NCBI GenBank assembly: GCA_040752025.1
Contig: JBFMFR010000030.1
Coordinates: 20,718-84,717 of the forward strand
Direction of reading: 5' to 3'
From: JBFMFR01 sp040752025
Lineage (GTDB): Bacteria > Chloroflexota > Anaerolineae > Anaerolineales > UBA4823
DNA length: 64,000 nucleotides
The notes beneath the pieces are model-generated. The model saw only the letters and a list, made by a program, of their open reading frames with translations, was not told where the DNA came from and searched no databases. A program made the position numbers and the translations under genes. Positions 1 to 7,410 of the stretch are shown piece after piece (position 1 is the first letter of the stretch; each line of letters opens with the position of its first letter).

Positions 1-597
1 AACCTGCTCGCCGTGATCCAGCACCCTGCCGCCCTGGCCGGAGCCGTCCTGGGCATCTGCATGAGCAGTTCGAACGAAATGGTCAACCTGATCTTCGGCG
101 TCTGGCTGGAGGATTCCTTGCAGGTCAAGATCGCCGCCCTGGCAGGCGCTTCCGCAGTGATCGGCCTGTCTGAACTGGGCGGCGAATCGCTGGTCAGCTT
201 CCTGGTAGACCGCCTGGGCAAAGCTCGCTCAGTAAGCCTGGGTTTATTGTCCAACGCCCTGGTAGCATTGGCCTTACCCACTCTGGGCCAGAGCCTGAGC
301 GGCGCGTTGTTGGGATTATTCTTGCTCTACCTGACTTTTGAATTCACCATGGTCAGCGCCATCCCCTTGATGACCGAGGTCCTGCCTGGTTCACGCGCCA
401 CGTTCATGTCGGTATTCTTTGCCAGTACAGCCCTGGGTCGCGGCATCAGCGATATGATCGCCCCCTCCCTCTACGAGTTCGGCAAAACCTCGCCCAGGCT
501 GCCCGGCCTGCAGCCTATCGTCCTGGCAGCCATCGTCCTGAATCTATTTGCCTTGATCTGCCTGGGTTTTGTCCGGCGCGCCGAGCCCGAAAGTTGA
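1..597 (+). CDS. MFS transporter, C-terminal part (5' end outside window)
   Basis: The frame is open to the left edge, so the true start lies outside the window and about 198 residues are seen. They form several hydrophobic helices separated by short charged loops. A loop rich in Arg/Ala (around SRATFMSVFFAS) followed by a Gly-rich helix is typical of the C-terminal half of major facilitator superfamily permeases, as is a Gly-Lys-Ala-Arg loop between two helices. The substrate cannot be told from this part. The TGA stop overlaps a possible TTG codon of the next frame, but the next gene more likely starts at 654. This is an ordinary inner-membrane permease call with no visible link to its neighbours. 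Confidence 0.75.
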   Translation, partial: NLLAVIQHPAALAGAVLGICMSSSNEMVNLIFGVWLEDSLQVKIAALAGASAVIGLSELGGESLVSFLVDRLGKARSVSLGLLSNALVALALPTLGQSLSGALLGLFLLYLTFEFTMVSAIPLMTEVLPGSRATFMSVFFASTALGRGISDMIAPSLYEFGKTSPRLPGLQPIVLAAIVLNLFALICLGFVRRAEPES

Positions 598-637
598 ACC
601 CTTTCACCCGCCTCTTATCCATCCTCATTTCTTCCGG

Positions 638-643
638 TATAAT
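638..643 (+). promoter_or_regulatory. TATAAT -10 box for the LysM gene
   Basis: A perfect TATAAT in the context CTTCCGGTATAATC lies 10 nt before the ATG at 654. No good -35 hexamer is visible. The short distance would put the transcription start at or a few bases before the ATG, so the mRNA would be leaderless or nearly so. The same CTTCCGG/TTCCGG-TATAAT context appears before the Trm112-like gene on the other strand. Confidence 0.55.
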
Positions 644-653
644 CAAGCCAATT

Positions 654-1490
654 ATGGAAAGAACACATCAAAAATTTCACCCGTCCAATCCCGGTGTGCT
701 CGTACCGGTGATCCTGACCCTGGTTTTCTTATGTGCAGGGCTGGCTTTTGTTGGCGCAATCCCGGATGCCCAGGCTGCGCCTGCTGCGCAGGCCCCGATC
801 TACACGCCCACACCAGGCCCAGATGGGCGCATTATCTACATCGTTAGAGCCAATGACACCCTCTTGAGCATCTCTCTACTGACCGGGGTTCCGGTCAGCG
901 AGCTCAAGGGGCTCAACAACATGATCGACGATGTCATCTACGAGGGGCAGAAGCTGCTGCTGGGGTACGCCGGACCGCCGGAAGTCACCATCACGGTTGG
1001 CCCGCCGCCCACGGCTACCCCGATCCTGCCCACGCCAACGCCCAAGCCCGGTAAAGGCAATTTGTGCATCCTGCTTTACGAGGATATCAACGGCGACTCG
1101 ATCCGCCAGGAAGAAGAGCCCTCCATCCCAGACGGCGCCATCAGCTTCGGCAACCGCGCCGGCACAATCTCTAAATCGGCCAAAACCGGCTCTGGCCTGG
1201 AACATCAATGCTTCGATGATTTGCCTGAAGGAGAATACACCATCAGCATTGCCGTGCCCGAGGGCTACAACGCCACCACCAAAACCAGCGAAGAGCTGAT
1301 CTTGGGGCCTGGAGACATCACTTATCTGAACTTCGGCGCTCAAGCCAACTCGCAGACTCTGGCCGAAGCGCCCACACTGCCGGTTCAGGAAGGCCAGCGC
1401 TCACCCCTCCTGGGCATCGTAGGCGCGCTGTTCTTGCTCCTGGGCGTGGGCGTAGCCCTGTTCGCCGGGCGCATTCTCCGCAGCCGCTAA
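654..1490 (+). CDS. LysM domain protein with SdrD-B-like domain and C-terminal anchor
   Basis: The 278-residue product starts with a basic stretch and a hydrophobic segment ending near PDAQA, a likely signal peptide or anchor. A LysM domain follows (VRANDTLLSISLLTGVPVSE through DDVIYEGQKLLL), which binds peptidoglycan or other GlcNAc polymers. Next come a Pro/Thr linker and a beta-sandwich resembling the SdrD B-like fold (YEDINGDSIRQEEEPSI, then a Phe-Asp-Asp-Leu-Pro-Glu-Gly-Glu-Tyr turn). The protein ends in one membrane helix and a basic tail. The ATG at 654 is preferred to the upstream in-frame TTG at 594 because a TATAAT lies at 638. The gene converges on the next one: the two stop codons overlap at 1487-1490. 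The likely role is a cell-envelope protein. The partner is unknown. Confidence 0.75.
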   Translation: MERTHQKFHPSNPGVLVPVILTLVFLCAGLAFVGAIPDAQAAPAAQAPIYTPTPGPDGRIIYIVRANDTLLSISLLTGVPVSELKGLNNMIDDVIYEGQKLLLGYAGPPEVTITVGPPPTATPILPTPTPKPGKGNLCILLYEDINGDSIRQEEEPSIPDGAISFGNRAGTISKSAKTGSGLEHQCFDDLPEGEYTISIAVPEGYNATTKTSEELILGPGDITYLNFGAQANSQTLAEAPTLPVQEGQRSPLLGIVGALFLLLGVGVALFAGRILRSR

Positions 1491-2596
1491 CTTCTATCCA
1501 ACTTGGTATACAACGCCAGCAGAGCCTCGGCAAAATCCTGCCCGCTCCAGGAAGCCGCCCGCTGGCGCGCTGACTGGCTCAGGCTGGTCGCCACGTGCTC
1601 TTCGACCACCAGCGTGAGCAAGGCGGCCCCCAACCCGCGCCCGCCCGACTCTGGCTTCGCCAGGTAACCGGCCGGGCCGACCAAACCGTCGCTCCACTTA
1701 TCTTCGAGCGCCGCCACCGGCTTGCCGCACGCCAGGCCCAGGCGCAGCGAGCCACCCCACACAGGCGTCCGGGCCGGATGCAAGATGGCGCTGCACGCCT
1801 GGTAAAGCCGCGCCAGCGCCTGCACCGGCAGTCTGGGCAACCTGCGCACTGTCTGCCTCAGATGGTTTTGATCCAGCCAGCGATCGACCCGCTCGACCGC
1901 CGCGCCATGCACACCGGCTAACAGCAGCGGGTACTGCTCCCCGATCGCGCCGGCCGCCCAATGCCAGGCCTCCGCCAGGTGCTGGAGATCTGCCGGTCCG
2001 GTTGGGCCATGATACAGCACGTAGGTTTGCGGCAGGTGCAGGTCCGCTAACGCAGCCTGGGCGCGTGCGTTGAGTCCATCAGCCTCCTCCAGGGCCACAA
2101 AGGCAGGGTGCACGATCGGCGGCAGCCTTTGCAGCGGGACTTCGGATTCTGGCGCAGGCAAGTCCGCCGGCCAGAGCGCCACCCGCGCCCGCGCCAGTCC
2201 CCCCTGGGCCAGCGCTTCTCGCAGCCGATCGGCCAGGCGGCGCGGCCGTTCCTGCGCAGGCCGGCCCGCAGCCCAATCTATCGGGCTGTAGATTCTCGCT
2301 GCCGTACCCAACAAAGGCAGTCCTCCCCCCACCTGGTGGATGCAGCTTGCCCCTTCCGCCTGCGCCAGCCGCGGCAGTTTGCGCTGCTCCCAGTTCAGCA
2401 AACCTGCGGGAGTATCCGGTGTGGGAGCCAGGCGCGGCAGGACGCCCTCCGGCAGTTCGTGGAAAGAAGCCGCCGGCAGCCCCACCACGGCCTGGAGCGC
2501 CGCCGGGTGATAGGCCAGCAGCGTCAGCAGGTGCAGCGCCGCCGGGCTGTTTGGGCGGTAAGCCAGCGGCCAACCGTCGTAGAAAATAGCCCTCAT
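1487..2596 (-). CDS. Glycosyltransferase family 1/4-like (GT-B fold)
   Basis: The product has 369 residues. Its N-terminal half opens with MRAIFYDGWPLAYRPNSPAA, a GT-B type start, and carries typical host-side features of retaining glycosyltransferases. The C-terminal half shows the donor-domain pattern: a beta strand with YVLYHGPTG, a Leu-Pro patch near RRLPRLPVQALARLY, and the acidic/Gly-rich end ACGKPVAALEDKWSDGL. The start at 2596 is chosen over an upstream Met at 2647 because it lies just after the stop of the thioesterase gene. It is the last gene of a minus-strand cluster with the GT2 enzyme and probably acts in extracellular glycan or glycolipid assembly. Donor and acceptor cannot be inferred. 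Confidence 0.75.
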   Translation of the reverse strand: MRAIFYDGWPLAYRPNSPAALHLLTLLAYHPAALQAVVGLPAASFHELPEGVLPRLAPTPDTPAGLLNWEQRKLPRLAQAEGASCIHQVGGGLPLLGTAARIYSPIDWAAGRPAQERPRRLADRLREALAQGGLARARVALWPADLPAPESEVPLQRLPPIVHPAFVALEEADGLNARAQAALADLHLPQTYVLYHGPTGPADLQHLAEAWHWAAGAIGEQYPLLLAGVHGAAVERVDRWLDQNHLRQTVRRLPRLPVQALARLYQACSAILHPARTPVWGGSLRLGLACGKPVAALEDKWSDGLVGPAGYLAKPESGGRGLGAALLTLVVEEHVATSLSQSARQRAASWSGQDFAEALLALYTKLDRS

Positions 2597-2612
2597 GAGA
2601 AAGTCCGGCTCT

Positions 2613-3017
2613 CTAACCGGATGCCTTGGCCTGCACGCGCTGCGCAAAGCGCGCCTCTTCGATCACCACGCGCTGGTGCTGGCCTTCGCCGATCGCTTCC
2701 ACGGTATCCCAGGCCAGTACGGTGAAATCAACCCGCCGACCATCGATGGCAGTCACCTCGCAGCGCACGCGCACCTGCGCGCCCACGGGAGTTGGCGCCA
2801 GGTGGCGCACATCCACGTGCATCCCCACACTGGAATACCCCTGTGGGAGATGCTGCGCCAGCAAGTCGCGCCCCACCTGCTCCATAAAACCAATCATGCT
2901 GGGCGTGGCCAGCACCGCCAGCGACCCGCTGCCGATGTTTGCAGCGGTGTACCGCTCTTCCACCTCGAAGGTCGCCTCCTTCGACATCCCAACTTCGATG
3001 TATTCCTTGACTTCCAT
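2613..3017 (-). CDS. Hotdog-fold thioesterase (FlK-like)
   Basis: The 134-residue product matches the fluoroacetyl-CoA thioesterase-like hotdog family in length and pattern. An early AVLATPSMIGFMEQ helix carries the Thr and Glu expected at the active site. A later SVGMHVDVRHLAPTPVG strand carries the His region. Such enzymes hydrolyse acyl-CoA thioesters in the cytoplasm, and many family members have unknown substrates. The start is supported by a GGAGGAAAG ribosome site directly upstream of the ATG. It lies 16 nt before the GT4 gene and 26 nt after the GT2 gene on the same strand, so the three are likely co-transcribed, although a thioesterase is not an obvious partner for glycosyltransferases. 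Confidence 0.8.
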   Translation of the reverse strand: MEVKEYIEVGMSKEATFEVEERYTAANIGSGSLAVLATPSMIGFMEQVGRDLLAQHLPQGYSSVGMHVDVRHLAPTPVGAQVRVRCEVTAIDGRRVDFTVLAWDTVEAIGEGQHQRVVIEEARFAQRVQAKASG

Positions 3018-3043
3018 CTTTCCTCCAAAAACGCCAGTTTATG

Positions 3044-4060
3044 TCAGGCCGCTCCCCACCAGTCCCGTCCTTCGCGCAGTCCCATGTCGTTCAAACGCTG
3101 GCGGATGAGCTGGCGGGCGCCGCGTGCTCCCACCGCCGCCAGCACCGCTGGGTTCTCGTAACGCTCCAGCCAGGAGGGCAGCGCCTCGGGCGGGATGATC
3201 GGCAGCCCGTGCCGCGTGCGCCCGATCTTGCGCGGGTCGATATCCACGTAAGCCGCCAAGGGCGCGCCCTGGCGCGCCAGTTGCTTGCCCAGGCGCCGGC
3301 CCATCATGCCTGCCCCCCAGATGATCACCGCCTGGCGCCCGGCCAGCGGGCCGCGCGCCAGGTAATAAGCCTTGGCCCGCAGGAAATTCTCCACTGAGTA
3401 GCGCCCATCCGTGCGCGTCAGCCGTTCAGGGTGCTCGCGCCACTCCAGCAGCACTTCCGGCAGCTTGGCGAAACCCGCCCCGGCCAGGTACAGGCGCAGC
3501 CACAGGTCGTAGTCCTCCGGCCAGCCATGCTCCTGGTAACCGCCTATGTCCAACACCGCCGGACGCCGGAAGGTCACGCTGGGGTGCGGCAGCGGGCTTT
3601 CCACAAACATCTCGCGCCGGATGTCTTCGTTGCTGAGCAGGGCGTTCAGCCAATCGATATAGAGGGCGAAGCCCTGGCGCACCTGCTCCTGGGGGAAGCC
3701 CGCCACCCGGCAGCTAACCACCCCGGTTTCGGCATGCGTATCCAGGTAGGCCGCCTGCCGCTCCAAACGCTGCGGGTGGGCGCGGTCGTCGCTGTCCATG
3801 CGCGCCACGTACTCCGCCTGGCACACTTGCAAGCCGGCGTTCAGCGCCGCCACGATGCCGGCGTGCGCCTGGGAGACCAGCCGCAGGCGCGCCTCGCCCC
3901 GCGCATAAGCCCGCAGGATCTCCGCCGTGGCGTCCGTTGAGCCATCATCCACCGCCACGATCTCGAAATCCGCCAGGCTCTGGCGCTTCAGGCTGTCCAG
4001 CGCCTCAGGCAGCGTCGCCGCCGCGTTATAACAGGGCATCAACACAGAAACGTGTGGCAT
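3044..4060 (-). CDS. GT2 glycosyltransferase with C-terminal Rossmann-like domain
   Basis: The product has 338 residues. Residues 1-230 are a GT-A family 2 glycosyltransferase: the VSVLMPCYNAAATLPEALDS start, the VDDGSTDATAEIL nucleotide motif and the metal-binding DxD region (ARMDSDDRAHPQRL). Residues from about 240 form a separate segment, AVIIWGAGMMGRRLGKQL, a Gly-rich dinucleotide-binding loop, then AAYVDIDPRKIG. This resembles the Rossmann domain seen at the N-terminus of PglD-type sugar acyltransferases. The two modules together are less common than GT2 alone. The ATG at 4060 lies 10 nt downstream of the membrane-protein gene stop, so both are probably in one transcript. The role is inferred to be envelope polysaccharide synthesis. 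Confidence 0.8.
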   Translation of the reverse strand: MPHVSVLMPCYNAAATLPEALDSLKRQSLADFEIVAVDDGSTDATAEILRAYARGEARLRLVSQAHAGIVAALNAGLQVCQAEYVARMDSDDRAHPQRLERQAAYLDTHAETGVVSCRVAGFPQEQVRQGFALYIDWLNALLSNEDIRREMFVESPLPHPSVTFRRPAVLDIGGYQEHGWPEDYDLWLRLYLAGAGFAKLPEVLLEWREHPERLTRTDGRYSVENFLRAKAYYLARGPLAGRQAVIIWGAGMMGRRLGKQLARQGAPLAAYVDIDPRKIGRTRHGLPIIPPEALPSWLERYENPAVLAAVGARGARQLIRQRLNDMGLREGRDWWGAA

Positions 4061-4070
4061 GCCCCGGATT

Positions 4071-4823
4071 CTACCCCAAAACGCCCCGGCGGCCCGCCGC
4101 CCAGGCTCTTTTGGCGATCCTCAACCCCAGTTCTGCCAGCTTGCGCATCGCCACCGTTGCCATGCCCCACAAGGGCACGATCCAGATTGGCGGCACTTCC
4201 CCGGTGATGTAGACCCATTCGCCGGACGAGGTGCCCAGGTATTCGTACAGCCCGCCTAACAGCATGCCGCACAGGTACAGCGGGAAGTCCCTGCGCAGGT
4301 CGAAGCCTGGCAGGATCAAGACCGCCGCCGCCAGCAGCCCGGCCAGGAAGTGCCCGTCCAGACGCCCGTTCCAATCCACCGCTGCCAGCTTGCTCCAGCG
4401 CAGGGCGAAAGCCGCCAGGGGCAGGACCAAAAAGCTGCCCCCCATGACCCAACGCGCCCATTTCGGCAGCTCGGTTTTCTCGTTTGTCGTCAGGAAGCTG
4501 CTCAAGCGGTAAGCCGTCAGCAGGCCAATGCCCCACAGCGGCGGCAGGTAATCCGGCGGCGTGGCCCCATTCCAATACGTCCACAGGCCGCGCGTCGTGC
4601 CCCACCACTCGCCCCAATAACCCAGGGCCCAGCCAGCGATGAACAGCGGCAGGTCCATACGGTAGTCGCTGCGAAAGAACACCAGGAACAGTACCATGCC
4701 CAAAAGCGCCCACGGCAGGGCCCCGAAATGCGTCAGCAAATAGACAGCATTCTCCCAGCCACCCAGGGCGTAATAGTACAGCACCCAGGCAAAGAACACA
4801 TCCGCCAGTATAGTAAAAAACAT
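4071..4823 (-). CDS. Internally duplicated multi-pass membrane protein
   Basis: This 250-residue hydrophobic protein has roughly seven to eight membrane helices. I do not recognise the family. The striking feature is a motif that occurs twice. Copy one reads YWGEWWGTTRGLWTY, then PPDYLPPLWGIGLL. Copy two reads LYEYLGTSSGEWVY, then PPIWIVPLWGMATV. Each copy joins a Glu/Gly-Thr patch to a Pro-Leu-Trp-Gly motif, which implies an ancient tandem duplication. The start at 4823 is preferred to the Met at 4841 because a TATAAT on this strand (4835 to 4830) would otherwise lie inside the coding sequence. It heads the minus-strand cluster that continues with GT2, thioesterase and GT4. A role in envelope lipid or glycan work is only guessed from context. 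Confidence 0.6.
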   Translation of the reverse strand: MFFTILADVFFAWVLYYYALGGWENAVYLLTHFGALPWALLGMVLFLVFFRSDYRMDLPLFIAGWALGYWGEWWGTTRGLWTYWNGATPPDYLPPLWGIGLLTAYRLSSFLTTNEKTELPKWARWVMGGSFLVLPLAAFALRWSKLAAVDWNGRLDGHFLAGLLAAAVLILPGFDLRRDFPLYLCGMLLGGLYEYLGTSSGEWVYITGEVPPIWIVPLWGMATVAMRKLAELGLRIAKRAWAAGRRGVLG

Positions 4824-4829
4824 GCTCTG

Positions 4830-4835
4830 ATTATA
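4830..4835 (-). promoter_or_regulatory. TATAAT -10 box, leaderless start of the membrane-protein operon
   Basis: A perfect TATAAT on the minus strand ends 6 nt before the ATG at 4823. A start of transcription 6-8 nt downstream would fall on the ATG, so the message is predicted to be leaderless. No clear -35 box is seen. Confidence 0.55.
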
Positions 4836-4892
4836 AAGCATCTACCAGTTGCTCTGCTGGTTTCCAATTGGCTTGGATGGAGCATATTGACT

Positions 4893-4898
4893 TATAAT
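4893..4898 (+). promoter_or_regulatory. TATAAT -10 box for the methyltransferase gene
   Basis: A perfect TATAAT lies about 70 nt before the ATG at 4968. A weak TTGGCT 19 nt upstream could serve as -35. It is back-to-back with the minus-strand TATAAT at 4835, so 4830-4898 is a divergent promoter region. Confidence 0.45.
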
Positions 4899-4967
4899 AA
4901 TGACGCCTTCGATTGAAAGAAAACCAGTAAACGCGATAAAGCCAGGTTGCCGGGAAATGGTAAAGTG

Positions 4968-6113
4968 ATGCCTTTACGTAACGCTAACGATCTCAAGGGT
5001 AAGATCACCAAAAACTACCGCACAGAGATGCGCAAGATCTTGATGGAGAAATATTTCAAGGGCTGGTCGCAGGCGTATTTCGAGTCCGAGGCGTTTCCTG
5101 CCGATATGGAAGCCCACATCACCGGCAGGATGCTGGAATTCGAGCAACACGTCATCCCCTGGGTAGCCGAAGTGTTTGACCTGACCGACCACCTCGTTTT
5201 GGAAATCGGTTGCGGCACCGGCTCTTCGACCATCCCTTTCGCCAATCGGGCCGGCCAACTGCACGCTTATGATATTTCTGAAAACTCGATCGATGTCTCT
5301 CGCCTGCGCGCCTGTCTGATGCAGGCACAGAACATCCAATTTCATTTGCTAGATTCTGATTGGGCCGCCAGCCGGGAGAGCGTGACGGCATCCCTAAGCA
5401 GCCAGGGCGCCCCAGATGTGATCCTGATGATCGCTCTCCTGGAACATCTCACATTCTCTGAGCGGCTCAATATCCTCCAGGGTGCGTTTAACATCTTGAA
5501 ACCAGGCGGGATCATCGTGATCTACGAAACGCCAAACCGCCTGAATTATTTCGATTGGCACACTTATCTCATGCCGTTCGCCGATTGGCTGCCCGATGAC
5601 CTGCTGGCCGAGTATGCAGCCAACTCATCCCGCGCCAGCGCTCTAGGCGCCATTTCTTCCAATCTGTATTTGTATCGTATCGGCAGAGGTTTAAGCTATC
5701 ACGAATTTCAACTGGCTCTGAAAGATATCCCCTGGCGGATTATCAACGATGGCTTCTCGCAGTGGTTAAATAAACTAAGGCCGCCGGCCATCCCCGCTTA
5801 TTACCAGGCGCTGGCCCAAATTTTTGACGCCCACCTTCCGGATGTGCCCAAAAGTTTTATCTCCCCCAGCCTGGATCTGATCCTGCAAAAGCCATCCGGC
5901 CCGCTCGACTCATCGCACCATTTCCAGAGCGAACGTATCAACGCCTGGCTCTATCCTGAAGCATCTTCGATCCCAGTAGATCAAGGTATTGAAAGCCTTC
6001 CGCCTGAGATGCTCAACTCACGGCTGATCCGCTTTGTGCTGCGCCTGCAGTCCAATTCGATTTACGTAACCCTGCGCGACTGGTATTGGCGGCTGACTGG
6101 CTTCAAAAAATAA
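4968..6113 (+). CDS. Class I SAM-dependent methyltransferase
   Basis: The 381-residue product has the SAM-binding motif I LVLEIGCGTGSSTIPFA, a post-I acidic strand (LHAYDISENSIDVSRL), and the later LKPGGIIVIYETPNR strand-turn of class I methyltransferases. About 190 residues follow the Rossmann core, longer than in most small-molecule methyltransferases. That tail ends in an aromatic, basic stretch (LRDWYWRLTGFKK). The ATG at 4968 is chosen over a TTG at 4947. I see no clear Shine-Dalgarno at either, so the start is uncertain by seven codons. The substrate is unknown. It stands alone between two minus-strand clusters. Confidence 0.75.
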   Translation: MPLRNANDLKGKITKNYRTEMRKILMEKYFKGWSQAYFESEAFPADMEAHITGRMLEFEQHVIPWVAEVFDLTDHLVLEIGCGTGSSTIPFANRAGQLHAYDISENSIDVSRLRACLMQAQNIQFHLLDSDWAASRESVTASLSSQGAPDVILMIALLEHLTFSERLNILQGAFNILKPGGIIVIYETPNRLNYFDWHTYLMPFADWLPDDLLAEYAANSSRASALGAISSNLYLYRIGRGLSYHEFQLALKDIPWRIINDGFSQWLNKLRPPAIPAYYQALAQIFDAHLPDVPKSFISPSLDLILQKPSGPLDSSHHFQSERINAWLYPEASSIPVDQGIESLPPEMLNSRLIRFVLRLQSNSIYVTLRDWYWRLTGFKK

Positions 6114-6138
6114 TACCGCACCCCGCAAAATGAATTCT

Positions 6139-6564
6139 TCAACGCCGCGGCGGGCGTTTCTTGACCAACAAAAGCTGCTGCACATCCGCCGCATCCTGTG
6201 CAGTGCGCACCGGGATGAACAGCCAGCGCCCGTCATGAAGCTGCGGCGTCTCGCGCAGCAGCCGCCCGACGTTTTCCCCCAGTTCGAGCTGCAGCGCCTG
6301 CTCCACCTGTGCGTTCCCCAGCACCACCTGGGCGACCAGGTGCTCCTGCTGTGGGTAGAGCGACACCAGCGACTTGCCGCTCTTGCGGTACCACAGGTTC
6401 CAGCCGTATTTCTTGCCCCCGAAGCTCATCTCGCCGGGCATCTGGTACGTGTCCAGGATGAACTGCCGCAGTTGCTCCCAGAGGGCGAACTGCCCTCCGA
6501 GTGCTGCGCGCAGCTCCGCCTCCGCAGGGGGATGATCTTTCTCGACAAAACAGCCTACGCTCAT
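6139..6564 (-). CDS. DUF3788 family protein
   Basis: The 141-residue product shows the DUF3788 signature FGGKKYGWNLWYRKSGKSLV followed by a hydrophobic strand (LVAQVVLGNAQVE). The family is widespread in soil and gut bacteria and has no known function, although its fold may be related to DUF1801-type iron-binding proteins. The start at 6564 is chosen because its ATG overlaps the TGA of the 48-codon LUD remnant upstream (ATGA), which would allow coupled translation. It is the last gene before the methyltransferase on the other strand and probably forms the tail of the deoxy-sugar operon transcript. Its place there may be accidental. Confidence 0.7.
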   Translation of the reverse strand: MSVGCFVEKDHPPAEAELRAALGGQFALWEQLRQFILDTYQMPGEMSFGGKKYGWNLWYRKSGKSLVSLYPQQEHLVAQVVLGNAQVEQALQLELGENVGRLLRETPQLHDGRWLFIPVRTAQDAADVQQLLLVKKRPPRR

Positions 6565-6707
6565 ACTACCACCATCCAGACGAACCATTCCTTCGGCCCA
6601 TGCACGCCGGGCGTCATGGTCAGCTCGATGTCCGCCGTGCGGCTGGGGCCGGTGATAAAAGCAATGCCATTATCGAAGAGTTGGACTTGAGTCATGGGTT
6701 GTGTCAT
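6561..6707 (-). pseudogene. Remnant of a LutC/YkgG-type LUD-domain gene (48 codons)
   Basis: A small open frame of 48 codons reads ITGPSRTADIELTMTPGVHG and then PKEWFVW. This is the C-terminal signature of LutC-like LUD domain proteins (TGPSRTADIE...GVHGP), which belong to iron-sulfur L-lactate oxidation complexes. Full LutC proteins are about 200 residues, and nothing of the N-terminal three quarters is present: the aldolase gene ends only 24 nt upstream. It has an ATG and a weak AGGA, so it may still be translated, and its stop overlaps the DUF3788 start. I call it a truncated gene. A real short protein cannot be excluded. Confidence 0.65.
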
Positions 6708-6730
6708 ACAGGGTTGTCCTGCCCGGCATC

Positions 6731-7342
6731 CTAAAACTTGCTATACGAATCACTCATGCCGCGATATTCGATGAAAGGCTCGTTGATAATTTTAACAGCC
6801 AGCTCGATCTGGCAGGATTCTTCCAGCGTCGACGACCAGTGGAAGGCTTCGTCCAGCGTCTGCCCGATCGCGAAACTGCCGTGGCCGCGCAGCATGACGA
6901 TCTTGTAGTTTTTGAGCGCCTCGGCGACTTTGTGCGCCATCTGCGGTGTGCCGGAGGCGAATTCCTCGGTCACCACCGGGATCTTTTTGAGCAGGTAGGA
7001 GGCCTCATTGTCGATCGGGACCAGTTCGTCCCGAGAGAGCGAGAAGGCGATCGCGGTGCGCGGGTGGCAGTGGCAGATCGCCAGGGCCGGCGTGTTCAGG
7101 TAAACCGTGCGATGCACCAGCAGCTCCGTAGATGCCAGGGCAACGCCGCTGTCATTTTTATCCAGGCGGGTATCGATCAAGTCGTGCGGCTTGAGATTCC
7201 CAAGCATGGCGCCCCGCCGCTTGATCACCACCCGGTCGCCGAGGCGGATGCTCAGGTTGCCGCCGTGGGATGAGATCATGTTACTGGTAAATAAATCGCG
7301 TCCAATGTCGCGGAACATTTCGTAAATGCGTGGGTCAACCAT
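6731..7342 (-). CDS. Class II aldolase, L-fuculose-phosphate aldolase-like
   Basis: The 203-residue protein belongs to the class II aldolase/adducin family. It has the phosphate-binding SHGGNLSIR segment, the zinc-binding HCHPRTA motif and the later LRGHGSFAIG motif with the third His. L-fuculose-1-phosphate aldolase makes DHAP and L-lactaldehyde. An alternative activity (ribulose-phosphate epimerase-like or another aldolase) is possible because the family is broad. The start at 7342 has an AGGAGG 10 nt upstream. An in-frame Met at 7414 lacks this support. It lies 68 nt after the AOR gene and is the last intact sugar-degrading gene in the operon. With fucI upstream it would complete L-fucose breakdown. 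Confidence 0.8.
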   Translation of the reverse strand: MVDPRIYEMFRDIGRDLFTSNMISSHGGNLSIRLGDRVVIKRRGAMLGNLKPHDLIDTRLDKNDSGVALASTELLVHRTVYLNTPALAICHCHPRTAIAFSLSRDELVPIDNEASYLLKKIPVVTEEFASGTPQMAHKVAEALKNYKIVMLRGHGSFAIGQTLDEAFHWSSTLEESCQIELAVKIINEPFIEYRGMSDSYSKF

Positions 7343-7410
7343 CCTGTTTCCTCCTGACCGGCCTCCACTCCCCTCCCCAGGGAGGGCTTCCAATGGAGCG
7401 GAGTTCAATC

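Noticed and set aside
594..653. TTG start of the LysM gene at 594
   Set aside because: It overlaps the stop of the MFS gene and lies upstream of the likely -10 box at 638.
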